NCBI GenBank assembly: GCA_031551485.1
Contig: JAVBNO010000038.1
Coordinates: 1-23,119, forward strand
Direction of reading: 5' to 3'
DNA length: 23,119 nucleotides
Origin: JAVBNO01 sp031551485
GTDB lineage: Bacteria; Bacillota; Clostridia; Oscillospirales; Ruminococcaceae
Shown: piece after piece, positions 8,491-15,921 of the stretch
Numbering within the stretch: the first letter of the stretch is position 1
How the letters are laid out: every line of letters begins with the position of its first letter
Translations under genes and position numbers: made by a program
The notes under the pieces: model-generated
The model's database searches: none
What the model was told of the DNA's origin: nothing
What the model saw: only the letters and a program-made list of their open reading frames with translations

Positions 8491-9009
8491 TTATACTTCG
8501 ACCCGGTCGTCGAAAAATTGTTTGGCGTTTTTGACGACAATATTAATAAGCGGTGAAAAAAGGGCGGTGTAAACCGTTGCAAACAGTACCTGCCAAAAAA
8601 AGATCCAGCCGGTGTCGGCGTAGCCCCACATGCCGTAGTAAAAGAAAAACTCCAAGCTGCCCCGTATGAACAGCGCCCCTGCGCAAAGCAGGAGCACATT
8701 ATACCAACTTTGGCGAATGAACAGCACAATGGCAATGCCGCAGAGGGTACAAATGATCAGCATGACGATGGCGTTAAAGCCAAAATAGGTGCGCGCGCCC
8801 ATGTCGCAAAGCATGCCGGCCAAAATGCCGAACAGCCCGCCGATGAAGTCGCCTTCATAGACAGCAATGCAAATGGCCACCGGCACCACCAGCATAGGCT
8901 TTACCCCACATAATAAAAAAAGGCGGGGCGTTGTTTGCAGCACATAGACAACCAGCAGCAAGAGCGCGTAGAAAATATACTTGAAGATAATATAATGTTT
9001 TTTGATCAT
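8491..9009 (-). CDS. mreD: Rod shape-determining protein MreD
   Basis: This is a small, very hydrophobic protein of about 172 residues with five or six predicted membrane segments. It includes the MreD-like start (YALLLLVVYVLQTTP) and a central GFIAG-type stretch (GGLFGILAGMLCDMG). MreD is an inner-membrane partner of MreC and PBP2 in the elongation machinery. Start choice is uncertain. ATG at 9009 gives the usual short N-terminus but has a poor ribosome binding site. ATG at 9048 overlaps the mreC stop by 11 bases behind a GGAAGGGGG run and would add 13 residues by translational coupling. Its place between mreC and mrdA supports the call. Confidence 0.9.
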   Translation of the reverse strand: MIKKHYIIFKYIFYALLLLVVYVLQTTPRLFLLCGVKPMLVVPVAICIAVYEGDFIGGLFGILAGMLCDMGARTYFGFNAIVMLIICTLCGIAIVLFIRQSWYNVLLLCAGALFIRGSLEFFFYYGMWGYADTGWIFFWQVLFATVYTALFSPLINIVVKNAKQFFDDRVEV

Positions 9010-9037
9010 GGCGCATGTGGCGAAAAGCCCGGCGACC

Positions 9038-9901
9038 TTACGCCGCATTACCCCCTTCCAGCTCTCCCTGGCCCAAAAAGTTGGTAATGACAAATACGTC
9101 TTTTACGGCCAGCACTTCGCTGGCCGGCTTGATGGCCGCAAAAAGGGACAGCCCGGAGGGCTCAGTGTCTACTTCGATGACCGAACCGAGAAGCAGCCCT
9201 TTTGGGAAAAGCCCCCCCACGCCGGATGTGATGACCAGATCGCCGGGGGAGATGCCGCTTTGTTTGTCCAAATAGGTCATTTTGCAAAGGCCCTGTTCGG
9301 CCAGCGCCGCCGCGCCGGTCACAATGCCGGAATCCCGGGTGCGGGCGTCCACAGCGCCCACGTTCAGCGCCACATCCAAAATGGTGGTCACTTTGCAGTA
9401 GTTGGTGCCCACCTCGCTGACAATGCCCACCAAACCGTATTCGGTGATGACAGGATCCCGATAGGCAATGCCGGAGGAACTGCCCTTGTCAATGGTGAAG
9501 GAGCCGAACCGGTCGCTGGGGCCGCGGGCGATGACGGTGGCAGGTACAAAGTCAAAATCCGGGTTTTCTTCTTTAATGCCCAGAAACTGGCGGAATTGCT
9601 GGTTTTCCTGACGAAAGCGCTCCAGCTCCAAAAGCTGCTCTTTCAAATCTTTAATTTCTTCTTTTAATGCCTCGTTTTCCGTTTTAATCTCTTGGGTATT
9701 GACAATGGAACCGATATATTCGTCGGCAGTGCCGGTCACATTGGCGCTTAGGGCTTGCAGAGGTGTTGTGACAAAGCCAATAATCCGGGCCAACATGGGG
9801 GCGGCTCCCCCCGTGTAAATTGCCCGGATTAAAAAGGCCACCAACACCATTAACAGCGCGACCGTTATTTTGAACCTTCTGCTGTTAAAATACTCCCGCA
9901 T
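9038..9901 (-). CDS. mreC: Rod shape-determining protein MreC
   Basis: The 287-residue protein has one N-terminal membrane anchor (about residues 12-30). A coiled coil of about 45 residues follows (roughly 68-112, rich in EALKEEIKDLKEQLLELE-type heptads). The C-terminal part is the paired beta-barrel of the MreC family, seen in FVPATVIARGPSDRFGSF and VITSGVGGLFPKGLLLG. MreC links cytoplasmic MreB filaments, via MreD, to PBP2 outside the membrane. The gene lies 70 bases after mreB, and its last codons overlap or closely precede mreD. Length and order are normal for Clostridia. Confidence 0.96.
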   Translation of the reverse strand: MREYFNSRRFKITVALLMVLVAFLIRAIYTGGAAPMLARIIGFVTTPLQALSANVTGTADEYIGSIVNTQEIKTENEALKEEIKDLKEQLLELERFRQENQQFRQFLGIKEENPDFDFVPATVIARGPSDRFGSFTIDKGSSSGIAYRDPVITEYGLVGIVSEVGTNYCKVTTILDVALNVGAVDARTRDSGIVTGAAALAEQGLCKMTYLDKQSGISPGDLVITSGVGGLFPKGLLLGSVIEVDTEPSGLSLFAAIKPASEVLAVKDVFVITNFLGQGELEGGNAA

Positions 9902-9971
9902 GAATACCCCCGAAAGTAAAACAACAGCCGCATGCCTTTAGGGGCAGGCAACCGTTGTCTTTTTATACCCG

Positions 9972-10991
9972 TTAACGTTTGTTATCGTCGCTGAAGACAT
10001 CCCGTAGCAATTGCCCATTTTCCAATATTTTGCCGGTGCCCAGGGCCACGCAGTCCAGCGGGTTTTCCGAAACATGCACCGGCATGCCGGTCTCTTGAGA
10101 AATAAGGTTGTCCAACCCCCGCAAAAGGGCGCCTCCGCCGGTCAGCACAACGCCGTAGTCGATGATATCGGCCGCCAGCTCCGGCGGCGTCCGCTCCAGG
10201 GTGGTGCGGATGGCTTCCAACACCGAGGTAAGCGGATCAGCCAGGGCCTCGCGGATTTCGGCCGGCGTCACCACAATGTTTTTAGGCAAACCGTCCATTA
10301 AGTTGCGGCCCTTGACGTCCATGGGCTGCTCGCCTTCGTAAGGATAAGCGGAGCCAATGGTAATTTTGATATCCTCGGCGGTGCGGTCACCGATGAGGAG
10401 ATTGTATTTTTTCTTGATAAAGGCGATGATGTTGGCGTCAAATTCGTCGCCGCCCACACGCACCGATTTGGAGGCAACAATGCCGCCCAAAGAGATGACC
10501 GCCACCTCGCTGGTGCCGCCGCCAATATCCACCACCATGCTGCCGGTGGCCTCGGAAATAGGCAGCCCCGCACCAATGGCTGCCGCCATGGGTTCTTCGA
10601 TAATGGATACGTACTTGGCCCCCGCTTTTAAGGCTGCCTCCTTGACGGCGCGGCGTTCCACCGCCGTAACGCCCGAAGGGATGCAGATGACCACCCGGGG
10701 CCTGATGAACATAGAATTGTTAAACACTTTCTTAATGAAAATTTGCAGCATGCTGGTCGTTATGTCAAAATCGGCGATGACGCCGTCTTTCAGCGGTCGG
10801 ATGGCCATGATGGAACCGGGGGTCCGCCCGATAACATCTTTGGCTTCTTGTCCTACATACTTCACTGTGTCGTTGCGCACGTCCACCGCCACTACCGACG
10901 GCTCCCGCATGATAATTCCTTTGCCCCTCATATAGATAAGGGTGTTGGCGGTGCCAAGGTCAATGCCGATGTCCCTACTGTTTGCAAACAT
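9972..10991 (-). CDS. mreB: Rod shape-determining protein MreB, bacterial actin
   Basis: This 339-residue actin-fold ATPase forms membrane-associated filaments that guide lateral wall synthesis. ATP-binding signatures are clear: phosphate 1 as DIGIDLGTANTLIY near the N-terminus, phosphate 2 as VDIGGGTSEVAVISLGG about mid-protein, and the adenosine motif LTGGGALLRGLD near residue 285. The length is typical. The ATG at 10991 is preceded by AAGGGGAAG. A good promoter about 100 bases upstream (11090-11118) suggests mreB can start its own transcript, although the upstream genes on the same strand may read into it. Confidence 0.98.
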   Translation of the reverse strand: MFANSRDIGIDLGTANTLIYMRGKGIIMREPSVVAVDVRNDTVKYVGQEAKDVIGRTPGSIMAIRPLKDGVIADFDITTSMLQIFIKKVFNNSMFIRPRVVICIPSGVTAVERRAVKEAALKAGAKYVSIIEEPMAAAIGAGLPISEATGSMVVDIGGGTSEVAVISLGGIVASKSVRVGGDEFDANIIAFIKKKYNLLIGDRTAEDIKITIGSAYPYEGEQPMDVKGRNLMDGLPKNIVVTPAEIREALADPLTSVLEAIRTTLERTPPELAADIIDYGVVLTGGGALLRGLDNLISQETGMPVHVSENPLDCVALGTGKILENGQLLRDVFSDDNKR

Positions 10992-11089
10992 GAAACTTCC
11001 CCTTTATTTCAGTGGACTCCCGCCCGCGCCGGACCGTTGTCGGCCGGCCAGCAGACAGGAGCGCCGTTTTGGCATAAATGTACATTGTT

Positions 11090-11118
11090 ATTATAACCAG
11101 TGTCCAAAAATTTCTCAA
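11090..11118 (-). promoter_or_regulatory. Sigma-A-type promoter for mreBCD-mrdA-hisS-aspS
   Basis: On the minus strand TTGAGA (11118-11113) is followed after 17 bases by a perfect TATAAT (11095-11090). The predicted start near 11083 leaves a leader of about 90 bases before mreB. The 10992-11170 gap otherwise shows no gene and no strong hairpin. Confidence 0.72.
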
Positions 11119-11170
11119 CCTGTAAACATGAAGTTTTTCATAATATTCACAGATGGTTACATTTCCCTGC

Positions 11171-11746
11171 TTACCCCTTTGTGAAAGGATAGAGTCCCTT
11201 TACGCGCAGCCGTTTGCACAGCCGGGCCACCGGCAGGCCCATGACATTGTAAAAATCTCCATCTATCCTTTTCACCAGCAGCGCCCCTTTTTCTTGAATG
11301 CCGTAGGCGCCGGCTTTGTCGGCGGGTTCGCCTGTTGCCACATAATCGTCTATCATTTGGGGGGCAAGAGGGTAGAACGTCACATCAGTTACGCTGCAAA
11401 ACAGATCTTTGACGCCGGGTGCCAATATCGCTACCCCGGTGTACACCTTGTGGGTTTTGCCCGAGAGCATGCGCAGCATACGCCGGGCGTCTTCATCATT
11501 TTCCGGCTTGCCCAGCACAAGGCCGCTGATGGCCACAATGGTGTCCGCCCCAATGATGATATCATTGGGGTGAAGGGCCGCCACCGCCCGTGCTTTGCGC
11601 AGCGCCAGTTGGCCGCACTGCTTTTTGGGGGGCAGGCTGCCGTCCACCCCTTCGTCCACCTGGGAAGCCAGCACCGCAAAGTCAGGGGCGATGAGGGAGA
11701 GAAGTTGGCAGCGGCGGGGCGACGCAGAGGCCAGAATAATTTTCAT
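11171..11746 (-). CDS. maf: Maf family nucleotide pyrophosphatase
   Basis: The 191-residue protein has the Maf/HAM1-like fold signatures: SASPRR at residues 7-12, GADT near 67-70 with GKP shortly after, and DKAGAYGIQ plus NVMGLPV towards the C-terminus. Family members hydrolyse dTTP, UTP or modified pyrimidine nucleotides to monophosphates and are thought to limit misincorporation or septation. The length is typical. The ATG at 11746 follows AAGGTGAT. It sits just upstream of mreB, a very common Firmicute arrangement, and downstream of dut, another nucleotide-pool enzyme. The exact substrate cannot be assigned from sequence. Confidence 0.95.
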   Translation of the reverse strand: MKIILASASPRRCQLLSLIAPDFAVLASQVDEGVDGSLPPKKQCGQLALRKARAVAALHPNDIIIGADTIVAISGLVLGKPENDEDARRMLRMLSGKTHKVYTGVAILAPGVKDLFCSVTDVTFYPLAPQMIDDYVATGEPADKAGAYGIQEKGALLVKRIDGDFYNVMGLPVARLCKRLRVKGLYPFTKG

Positions 11747-11777
11747 GATATCACCTTCATGCCAATCAGTATGTCTT

Positions 11778-11804
11778 TTTATATGTGCTTATCAAAGGCG
11801 TCAA
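11778..11804 (-). promoter_or_regulatory. Possible weak promoter upstream of maf
   Basis: In the 85-base dut-maf gap, the minus strand carries TTGACG (11804-11799) and TATAAA (11783-11778). Each is a 5/6 match, but the 15-base spacer is short. A 17-base spacer gives only TAAAAA. This may be an internal promoter of the run. Confidence 0.3.
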
Positions 11805-11831
11805 TTACTTCACATCCGGCATATACATTTA

Positions 11832-12272
11832 CTAATTTCCTGTGGAGCCAAAGCCCCCCGCACCCCTTTGGGTATCGCCTAACTCGTCGCAAATTTCCAA
11901 TTCAGGGGTAAAGACGGGCACGACGGCCAGTTGGGCAATGCGCTCGCCGGGCTGGAGCGTGTACGGCGTTTGAGACTGGTTGACAAGTCCCACAAAAATT
12001 TCGCCCCGGTAGTCGGAATCGATGACGCCCACCGCGTTGGCGGGCACAATGCCGTGCTTAACCCCAAGGCCGCTGCGGCCGAACACAAGGGCCACATAGG
12101 CGGGCGAGGGCAGCTCGATGGCCACGCCGGTGGGAATTTTTTCAATTTGCCCATGGCCGATGGTGACCGGCGCCTCCAGACAGGCGCACAGATCGTAACC
12201 GCCGCTGCCCAAGGTGGCGCGGGCGGGCAGAACGGCGCTGGGCCGGGTCAGTTTGATTTTAAGCTTATCCAT
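11832..12272 (-). CDS. dut: dUTP diphosphatase (trimeric dUTPase)
   Basis: The 146-residue protein carries all five dUTPase motifs in order: SGGYDLCA (about 23-30), RSGLGVKHG (65-73), GVIDSDYRGEI (82-92), GERIAQLAVVP (108-118) and RGAGGFGSTG at the C-terminus. The last is the flexible arm that closes over the substrate. The enzyme cleaves dUTP to dUMP and pyrophosphate, keeping uracil out of DNA and supplying thymidylate synthesis. The length is standard for the homotrimer. It starts 27 bases after the glycosyltransferase and is probably in the same transcript. Confidence 0.97.
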   Translation of the reverse strand: MDKLKIKLTRPSAVLPARATLGSGGYDLCACLEAPVTIGHGQIEKIPTGVAIELPSPAYVALVFGRSGLGVKHGIVPANAVGVIDSDYRGEIFVGLVNQSQTPYTLQPGERIAQLAVVPVFTPELEICDELGDTQRGAGGFGSTGN

Positions 12273-12299
12273 TTGAGTTGACCCCCGATTTTGAAATGA

Positions 12300-13841
12300 T
12301 TACGGCATGGTGAGATATAGATATTGGCTGAGAAGCACAAAGGCGCCAATCAGCCCATAGACAGGATAGCGCAGATAACGCCACAGTTTGGGGTGGCCAC
12401 GGTTCAGGAAGTCGGCCGCCAGGCCGATAAGCGCCGCCCCGCCCAGCAGGGTGATGACGGCATAGCGAAAGTCCATGGTGCAGATATAGGGCATGGAAAA
12501 ACAAAACATCAAATAGCCAAAAAGGTGAATGATATAGGCGCCGTACAGCATATAGACCAGCGGGCTTATTTCCGGCTGTTCGGCGGCAGCCATGACCACA
12601 TAAATCAGCGCCGCAACGGAAAGGGCCATGAGCGCCAAATTGAGGTAGACCAGCAGGGTGGGCGGCAGGTCAGGCCAGGTGTACCGATATTCCCCAAACA
12701 GCGAGCATTTGGCGACGTACATGGGAATGTTGTAGTCGGCGCCGGAAAAGCAGTAAGGCAGAAACTGAAACTGCTCTGCCGGAATGGAAAAGAGCCGCTG
12801 GAGGAGAGAGTAATTGCCCACATACTGGCTTTCGCCGGGGCCGGGTATCCAGCCAAAGGGCATGTCAAAGCGCAGGTGGGCGTAAACCGGGTACCACAGC
12901 CCCAGGGGAATGCAGACCGCGCCAAAGGCGGCGAATTTTTTGATTAAAGCGCCCACGGTGCCGTCTTTGCGCCCAATGGCCCGAACCAGCACCACCAAAA
13001 AAACAATGGCAGTGAGAGGCGCTATTAAAAAAGCGGACAGTTTCGTCATCATACCACAGCCAATGGCCAGCGCCAGCAGCAGCGTGTGTTTCCAGCTTTG
13101 CTCCTGGTACCACCGTAGGGTGAGGAAAAGGGCGGCAATGACAAAAAAGATCATCAAATTGTCGTTGTTGGCGCTGCCGGACATGATGTAGAAATTGGGG
13201 TGAAGGCAGAACAGCAACATGGCCACAATGATTGCGTGGCGGTTGGCCTTGCCCCAATATAAAATGCGGTACAACAGCACCGACATCATGCCGGTAAGAG
13301 CGGCGGCGCCAAGCTGCAGCCCCTCGGCGGCCTGTGCCGGGCTGACGGAGAGGGTGGCCGTGCTTAGGGCGATGAATTTGCCCGCCAAAAAGTGATAGAG
13401 GGGCGGGTGATGGTATTGCCAAAAGGACTGGGTGACGGGCAGCCAGCTTTGTATGTAATGGTAGATGTAGGTGTAGTGGCCATAGTTGTCTTCAAAGTTG
13501 CCCATATCGTGCTGGCGGGTATAGGCGCCGGTGTAAAAGCAGTAGCCAAAACGCATGACAAGACCCACCGCCAAAATGAGCAGGACAATATGGTCGGCAG
13601 TCAAAACGCCTTCGGCTTTCAGCCATGCGGCAACCCCCAAAATGAGGATGATAAGCAGGATCATAAAGGGGGTGACTTCCCGGGGGCCCAGGCCGGAGGA
13701 GAGGGCAAAAGGCTGTAAAAACAGGTACAAAAACAGGGCGATGCCCCCGATAACAACGTAGGGAACCGGCCCTTTTTGCATATAGCCCATCACGCCGCCG
13801 GGCGAGCGCCATTTGGTCCAAAAAGCTGTTTTTTGCTCCAT
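12300..13841 (-). CDS. Multi-pass membrane glycosyltransferase, GT39/ArnT-like
   Basis: The 513-residue protein has roughly 10-12 hydrophobic segments. Its first large loop contains acidic residues (MGNFEDNYGHYTYIYHY) and then HHPPLYHFLAG, as in lipid-linked-sugar glycosyltransferases of the PMT/ArnT type. A further conserved-looking stretch is SGSANNDNLMIFF. Such enzymes move a sugar from a polyprenyl-phosphate donor to a lipid, wall polymer or protein on the outer face of the membrane. Donor and acceptor here are unknown. The ATG at 13841 follows AGGACG. It heads the long minus-strand run and has a strong promoter at 13890-13918. The start of a wall-elongation cluster suggests a cell-envelope role (inference). 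It could be placed in a neighbouring family by profile search. Confidence 0.82.
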   Translation of the reverse strand: MEQKTAFWTKWRSPGGVMGYMQKGPVPYVVIGGIALFLYLFLQPFALSSGLGPREVTPFMILLIILILGVAAWLKAEGVLTADHIVLLILAVGLVMRFGYCFYTGAYTRQHDMGNFEDNYGHYTYIYHYIQSWLPVTQSFWQYHHPPLYHFLAGKFIALSTATLSVSPAQAAEGLQLGAAALTGMMSVLLYRILYWGKANRHAIIVAMLLFCLHPNFYIMSGSANNDNLMIFFVIAALFLTLRWYQEQSWKHTLLLALAIGCGMMTKLSAFLIAPLTAIVFLVVLVRAIGRKDGTVGALIKKFAAFGAVCIPLGLWYPVYAHLRFDMPFGWIPGPGESQYVGNYSLLQRLFSIPAEQFQFLPYCFSGADYNIPMYVAKCSLFGEYRYTWPDLPPTLLVYLNLALMALSVAALIYVVMAAAEQPEISPLVYMLYGAYIIHLFGYLMFCFSMPYICTMDFRYAVITLLGGAALIGLAADFLNRGHPKLWRYLRYPVYGLIGAFVLLSQYLYLTMP

Positions 13842-13889
13842 ACTGCTGACGTCCTGTCTTTTCCACGTTTTGGATAAAGTCCGTTTTCT

Positions 13890-13918
13890 ATTATATGGGA
13901 CAGGCCCCCCAAAGTCAA
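13890..13918 (-). promoter_or_regulatory. Strong sigma-A-type promoter for the glycosyltransferase-dut-maf run
   Basis: On the minus strand TTGACT (13918-13913, 5/6) is followed after exactly 17 bases by a perfect TATAAT (13895-13890). The predicted start near 13883 gives a leader of about 40 bases before the glycosyltransferase ATG. The rest of the 13842-14039 gap holds only a GC-rich hairpin at its right end. Confidence 0.75.
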
Positions 13919-14004
13919 ATGGGACAGCGAGGAAATTTGCGTTCTACAGGCATGTTTTGTCCCCCGCGCCTATAGACTGTGACAGGGGGCGCTTGTCCAC
14001 GCAG

Positions 14005-14039
14005 AAGCCGCCTCCTCCAAATAAGAGGGGGCGGCTTTT
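14005..14039 (+). terminator. GC-rich hairpin with short T run before the small Cys ORF
   Basis: AGCCGCCTCCTC (14006-14017) pairs with GAGGGGGCGGCT (14025-14036), with one G.T pair and a 7-base loop, followed by a run ending in TTTT. It has terminator form on the plus strand, but no plus-strand gene precedes it. The 3' arm also supplies the GAGGGGG ribosome binding site of the ORF at 14040, so an attenuator or a translation block is possible. Confidence 0.5.
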
Positions 14040-14321
14040 ATGGTCTATTGGATTTATGATTACACCACAGGGGAAGGGGAGCGCAGGGCAGTCATCCACC
14101 GGTCGGAATGCCCCGTCGGCCAAACGTTTTTGCAGCGGGAAAAGCCGATTATTTTTCACGGCCCCTTTGCCACAGTGGAAAAGGCGATGGCCTTTGTGCA
14201 AACCAGAGCCGCGCTGCACCGCATTCACTTTTGCGGGCGGTGCCTACCCACCCGCATTCCCGGATGTCAAGCGGCGGCGTCAGACTGTGAGCTGGCCCGT
14301 TTCGCTTTCAATCAGGATTAA
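14040..14321 (+). CDS. Small Cys-containing hypothetical protein
   Basis: This 93-residue ORF has codon use like its neighbours and GAGGGGG eight bases before the ATG. It starts with an aromatic segment (MVYWIYDY). HRSECP follows, then a GPF..VEKAMAF stretch and FCGRC near residue 65. A lone Cys plus a CxxC suggests a small metal-binding or redox-active domain. I recall short clostridial hypotheticals of similar build but no function. Its last 42 bases overlap the 3' end of ypeB tail to tail, so the real C-terminus may matter less than the first ~75 residues. It is isolated on the plus strand and might be an orphan or a chance frame. I consider it somewhat more likely real than not. Confidence 0.5.
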   Translation: MVYWIYDYTTGEGERRAVIHRSECPVGQTFLQREKPIIFHGPFATVEKAMAFVQTRAALHRIHFCGRCLPTRIPGCQAAASDCELARFAFNQD

Positions 14322-15641
14322 CACTTGTTCCTCCTGACCCGTCAGAACATTGCGGTAGACCAGTACATTTTCATCCTTGATTCCTTTGCATTTGATTTCG
14401 TAGGTCAAAATTTCATTGCCGCCGGCCGTGGGAATCAGCGCCAGAGAGATGGGGCCGGATTTGAGGTTGGGGGAAAGGTTGGAAGTTGCCTCGCCGGGCG
14501 TGAGAAGGGGGTCTGCCAGCTTGCGGGCCTTGTGGTTGACAATATAGCTGCGGGCGTCGTAGAACACAACTTCGCCGTTGTCCAACGCCACACCCACTTT
14601 AATAAGGTCAGGGTAGCAAATCGTCTCGCCGATGGCGTAGGCGTAGTTGATAACGCAAATGCCATGGCTGATTTCGTAATAGGTGGGCTGCATACCGGTG
14701 GCGCCCAATTCGGCCATATAGCGCATGCCTATCTCCTTGGCTTCCTCCGGCTTGATGGTGGGATCCCCTACCTCCCGGGGGTTGAGGAGGCCGGACAAAA
14801 GGCCGCGGTGCTTGGTGATGATGATGCTGGTGGTGTTGGCTTCAAAGCAGTAGGACGGGATGTTGGAGTTTTCGTCCTGGAGATACTTTACGTTGCTGAT
14901 GTCGGTTTTGACGGCAGCGGCCGCTTTGCGCCGGGCTTCTTCTTTGGATATTTCAGTGCCGTTTTTGACCAGGTCGGGCACCCGGTCAATCAGGCCGTCG
15001 GAAAAAGGCCCGTCGTAAATGAGCTTGGGGTAGCTTTCGAAGCTGTTTTCAAATTCCTTTACCCCGTCGGTGTAATTGGTCATCACCTGGGCCTCGGGGG
15101 ATTCATCGGGATTCGCCGCTGCCGCCGACACCCGGGCTAAATCATAGATCGACACCACGCCGGCGCTTACCTCGCTTTGCAGCTGACCAATGTAACGGTT
15201 GAGGTCGGCGGCATAGTCCAGCAACACCAACAGATGTTTGCGTTCCTGGGTGTCAAGGCGTTCGCCGTTTGACAACTTTTGCGCCAATGCCGCCGAATAG
15301 TCCCCCACCTGGGACAAAAAACGGTAGGTATTGCTCAGACTGTTTTGTTCCAGCGGCAGGGCGCTCAGGGCCGTTTTGGCGACCGTGGCCTGGCGGGACA
15401 TGCGGGAAGAGAGGTGGGTAAGCTGATTGGGGGTGCTGACATAAATGCTTTTGTTTAAATCGGTGGATAGGGCGGCCACGCTTTCGGACAATTCCTGCAG
15501 CGAGCGCAAATAACTACTTTCCAGCTGCCGGCGGTAATTGTTGGCCTCTATATGCCCGGTGACGGCGAAGACTGTGGACACCACAAAGGCGGCGATTGTC
15601 AGACTGTAAAGGCGGATGCGGTTTCGTTTTCCCAACTTCAT
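14280..15641 (-). CDS. ypeB: Germination protein YpeB
   Basis: The protein is 453 residues from the chosen start, close to the ~450 of Bacillus YpeB. A basic N-terminus leads into one membrane anchor (about residues 8-28). A helical region and then C-terminal PepSY-type repeats follow (from about residue 225, with SKEEARRKAAAAV and KPEEAKEIGMRYM). In Bacillus, YpeB is a forespore protein needed to localise and stabilise the cortex hydrolase SleB. Usually sleB is adjacent, but no sleB is in this window. The start at ATG 15641 is fixed by GAGGAGAAGAGGG. An upstream in-frame ATG (15770) adds 43 non-conserved residues and lies inside the promoter region. A sigma-G-like promoter precedes it, consistent with forespore expression. 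Confidence 0.93.
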   Translation of the reverse strand: MKLGKRNRIRLYSLTIAAFVVSTVFAVTGHIEANNYRRQLESSYLRSLQELSESVAALSTDLNKSIYVSTPNQLTHLSSRMSRQATVAKTALSALPLEQNSLSNTYRFLSQVGDYSAALAQKLSNGERLDTQERKHLLVLLDYAADLNRYIGQLQSEVSAGVVSIYDLARVSAAAANPDESPEAQVMTNYTDGVKEFENSFESYPKLIYDGPFSDGLIDRVPDLVKNGTEISKEEARRKAAAAVKTDISNVKYLQDENSNIPSYCFEANTTSIIITKHRGLLSGLLNPREVGDPTIKPEEAKEIGMRYMAELGATGMQPTYYEISHGICVINYAYAIGETICYPDLIKVGVALDNGEVVFYDARSYIVNHKARKLADPLLTPGEATSNLSPNLKSGPISLALIPTAGGNEILTYEIKCKGIKDENVLVYRNVLTGQEEQVLILIESETGQLTV

Positions 15642-15665
15642 AAACCCTCTTCTCCTCTTTTTAGG

Positions 15666-15700
15666 AACAGCTTTTTGTGACATACAAAAGCTGTTTTCTT
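15666..15700 (+). terminator. Perfect 10-bp hairpin in the ypeB leader, terminator-like on the plus strand
   Basis: AACAGCTTTT (15666-15675) and AAAAGCTGTT (15686-15695) pair perfectly around a 10-base loop. The plus strand continues as TTCTTTT. It would end rightward (antisense to ypeB) transcription. In the ypeB mRNA it would be a leader stem 25 bases before the start codon. Confidence 0.4.
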
Positions 15701-15778
15701 TTGGTATTATCGTTTCAAAAGCGGCGCCGGATATGCGGCAATTGGGAAAAAAGCTGGAAAATCGCCTCAAAACCGGTA

Positions 15779-15809
15779 AAATATGCGATGATTTGTGAAT
15801 TTTTTATGC
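15779..15809 (-). promoter_or_regulatory. Sigma-G-like promoter for ypeB
   Basis: On the minus strand GCATAA (15809-15804) matches the forespore -35 pattern GNATAR. After 18 bases CATATTT (15785-15779) matches six of seven positions of CATNNTA. The predicted start near 15772 gives a leader of about 130 bases. The fit with YpeB's known forespore expression strengthens the call. Confidence 0.45.
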
Positions 15810-15846
15810 ATAAAGCCAGTAAGCTATTTCATTCATCTCTTCGCCT

Positions 15847-15855
15847 TGTTATAAT
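15847..15855 (+). promoter_or_regulatory. Extended -10 promoter for the cysteine desulfurase-thiI genes
   Basis: TGTTATAAT is a perfect extended -10 element (TGN-TATAAT) about 67 bases before the GTG start. The -35 region is poor, which is usual for extended -10 promoters. A short inverted repeat, AGTGC...GCACT (15861-15878), covers the predicted start site and could be an operator. The remainder of the 15642-15921 gap holds the divergent ypeB promoter and a hairpin. Confidence 0.6.
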
Positions 15856-15921
15856 GTTAAAGTGCCATATTGTGCACTATACCACACAACGGACGTTTAA
15901 ATGCAGTGCAGGAGTGGTTGG

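Noticed and set aside
11471..11679. 82-residue minus-strand frame inside maf (starting near 11679)
   Set aside because: It is an alternative frame within a well-supported maf gene, with no start signal or domain.
15642..15770. 43-residue N-terminal extension of YpeB from the upstream ATG
   Set aside because: There is no ribosome binding site, the composition is not coding-like, and it overlaps a hairpin and the promoter region. The downstream ATG has GAGGAG and gives the family length.
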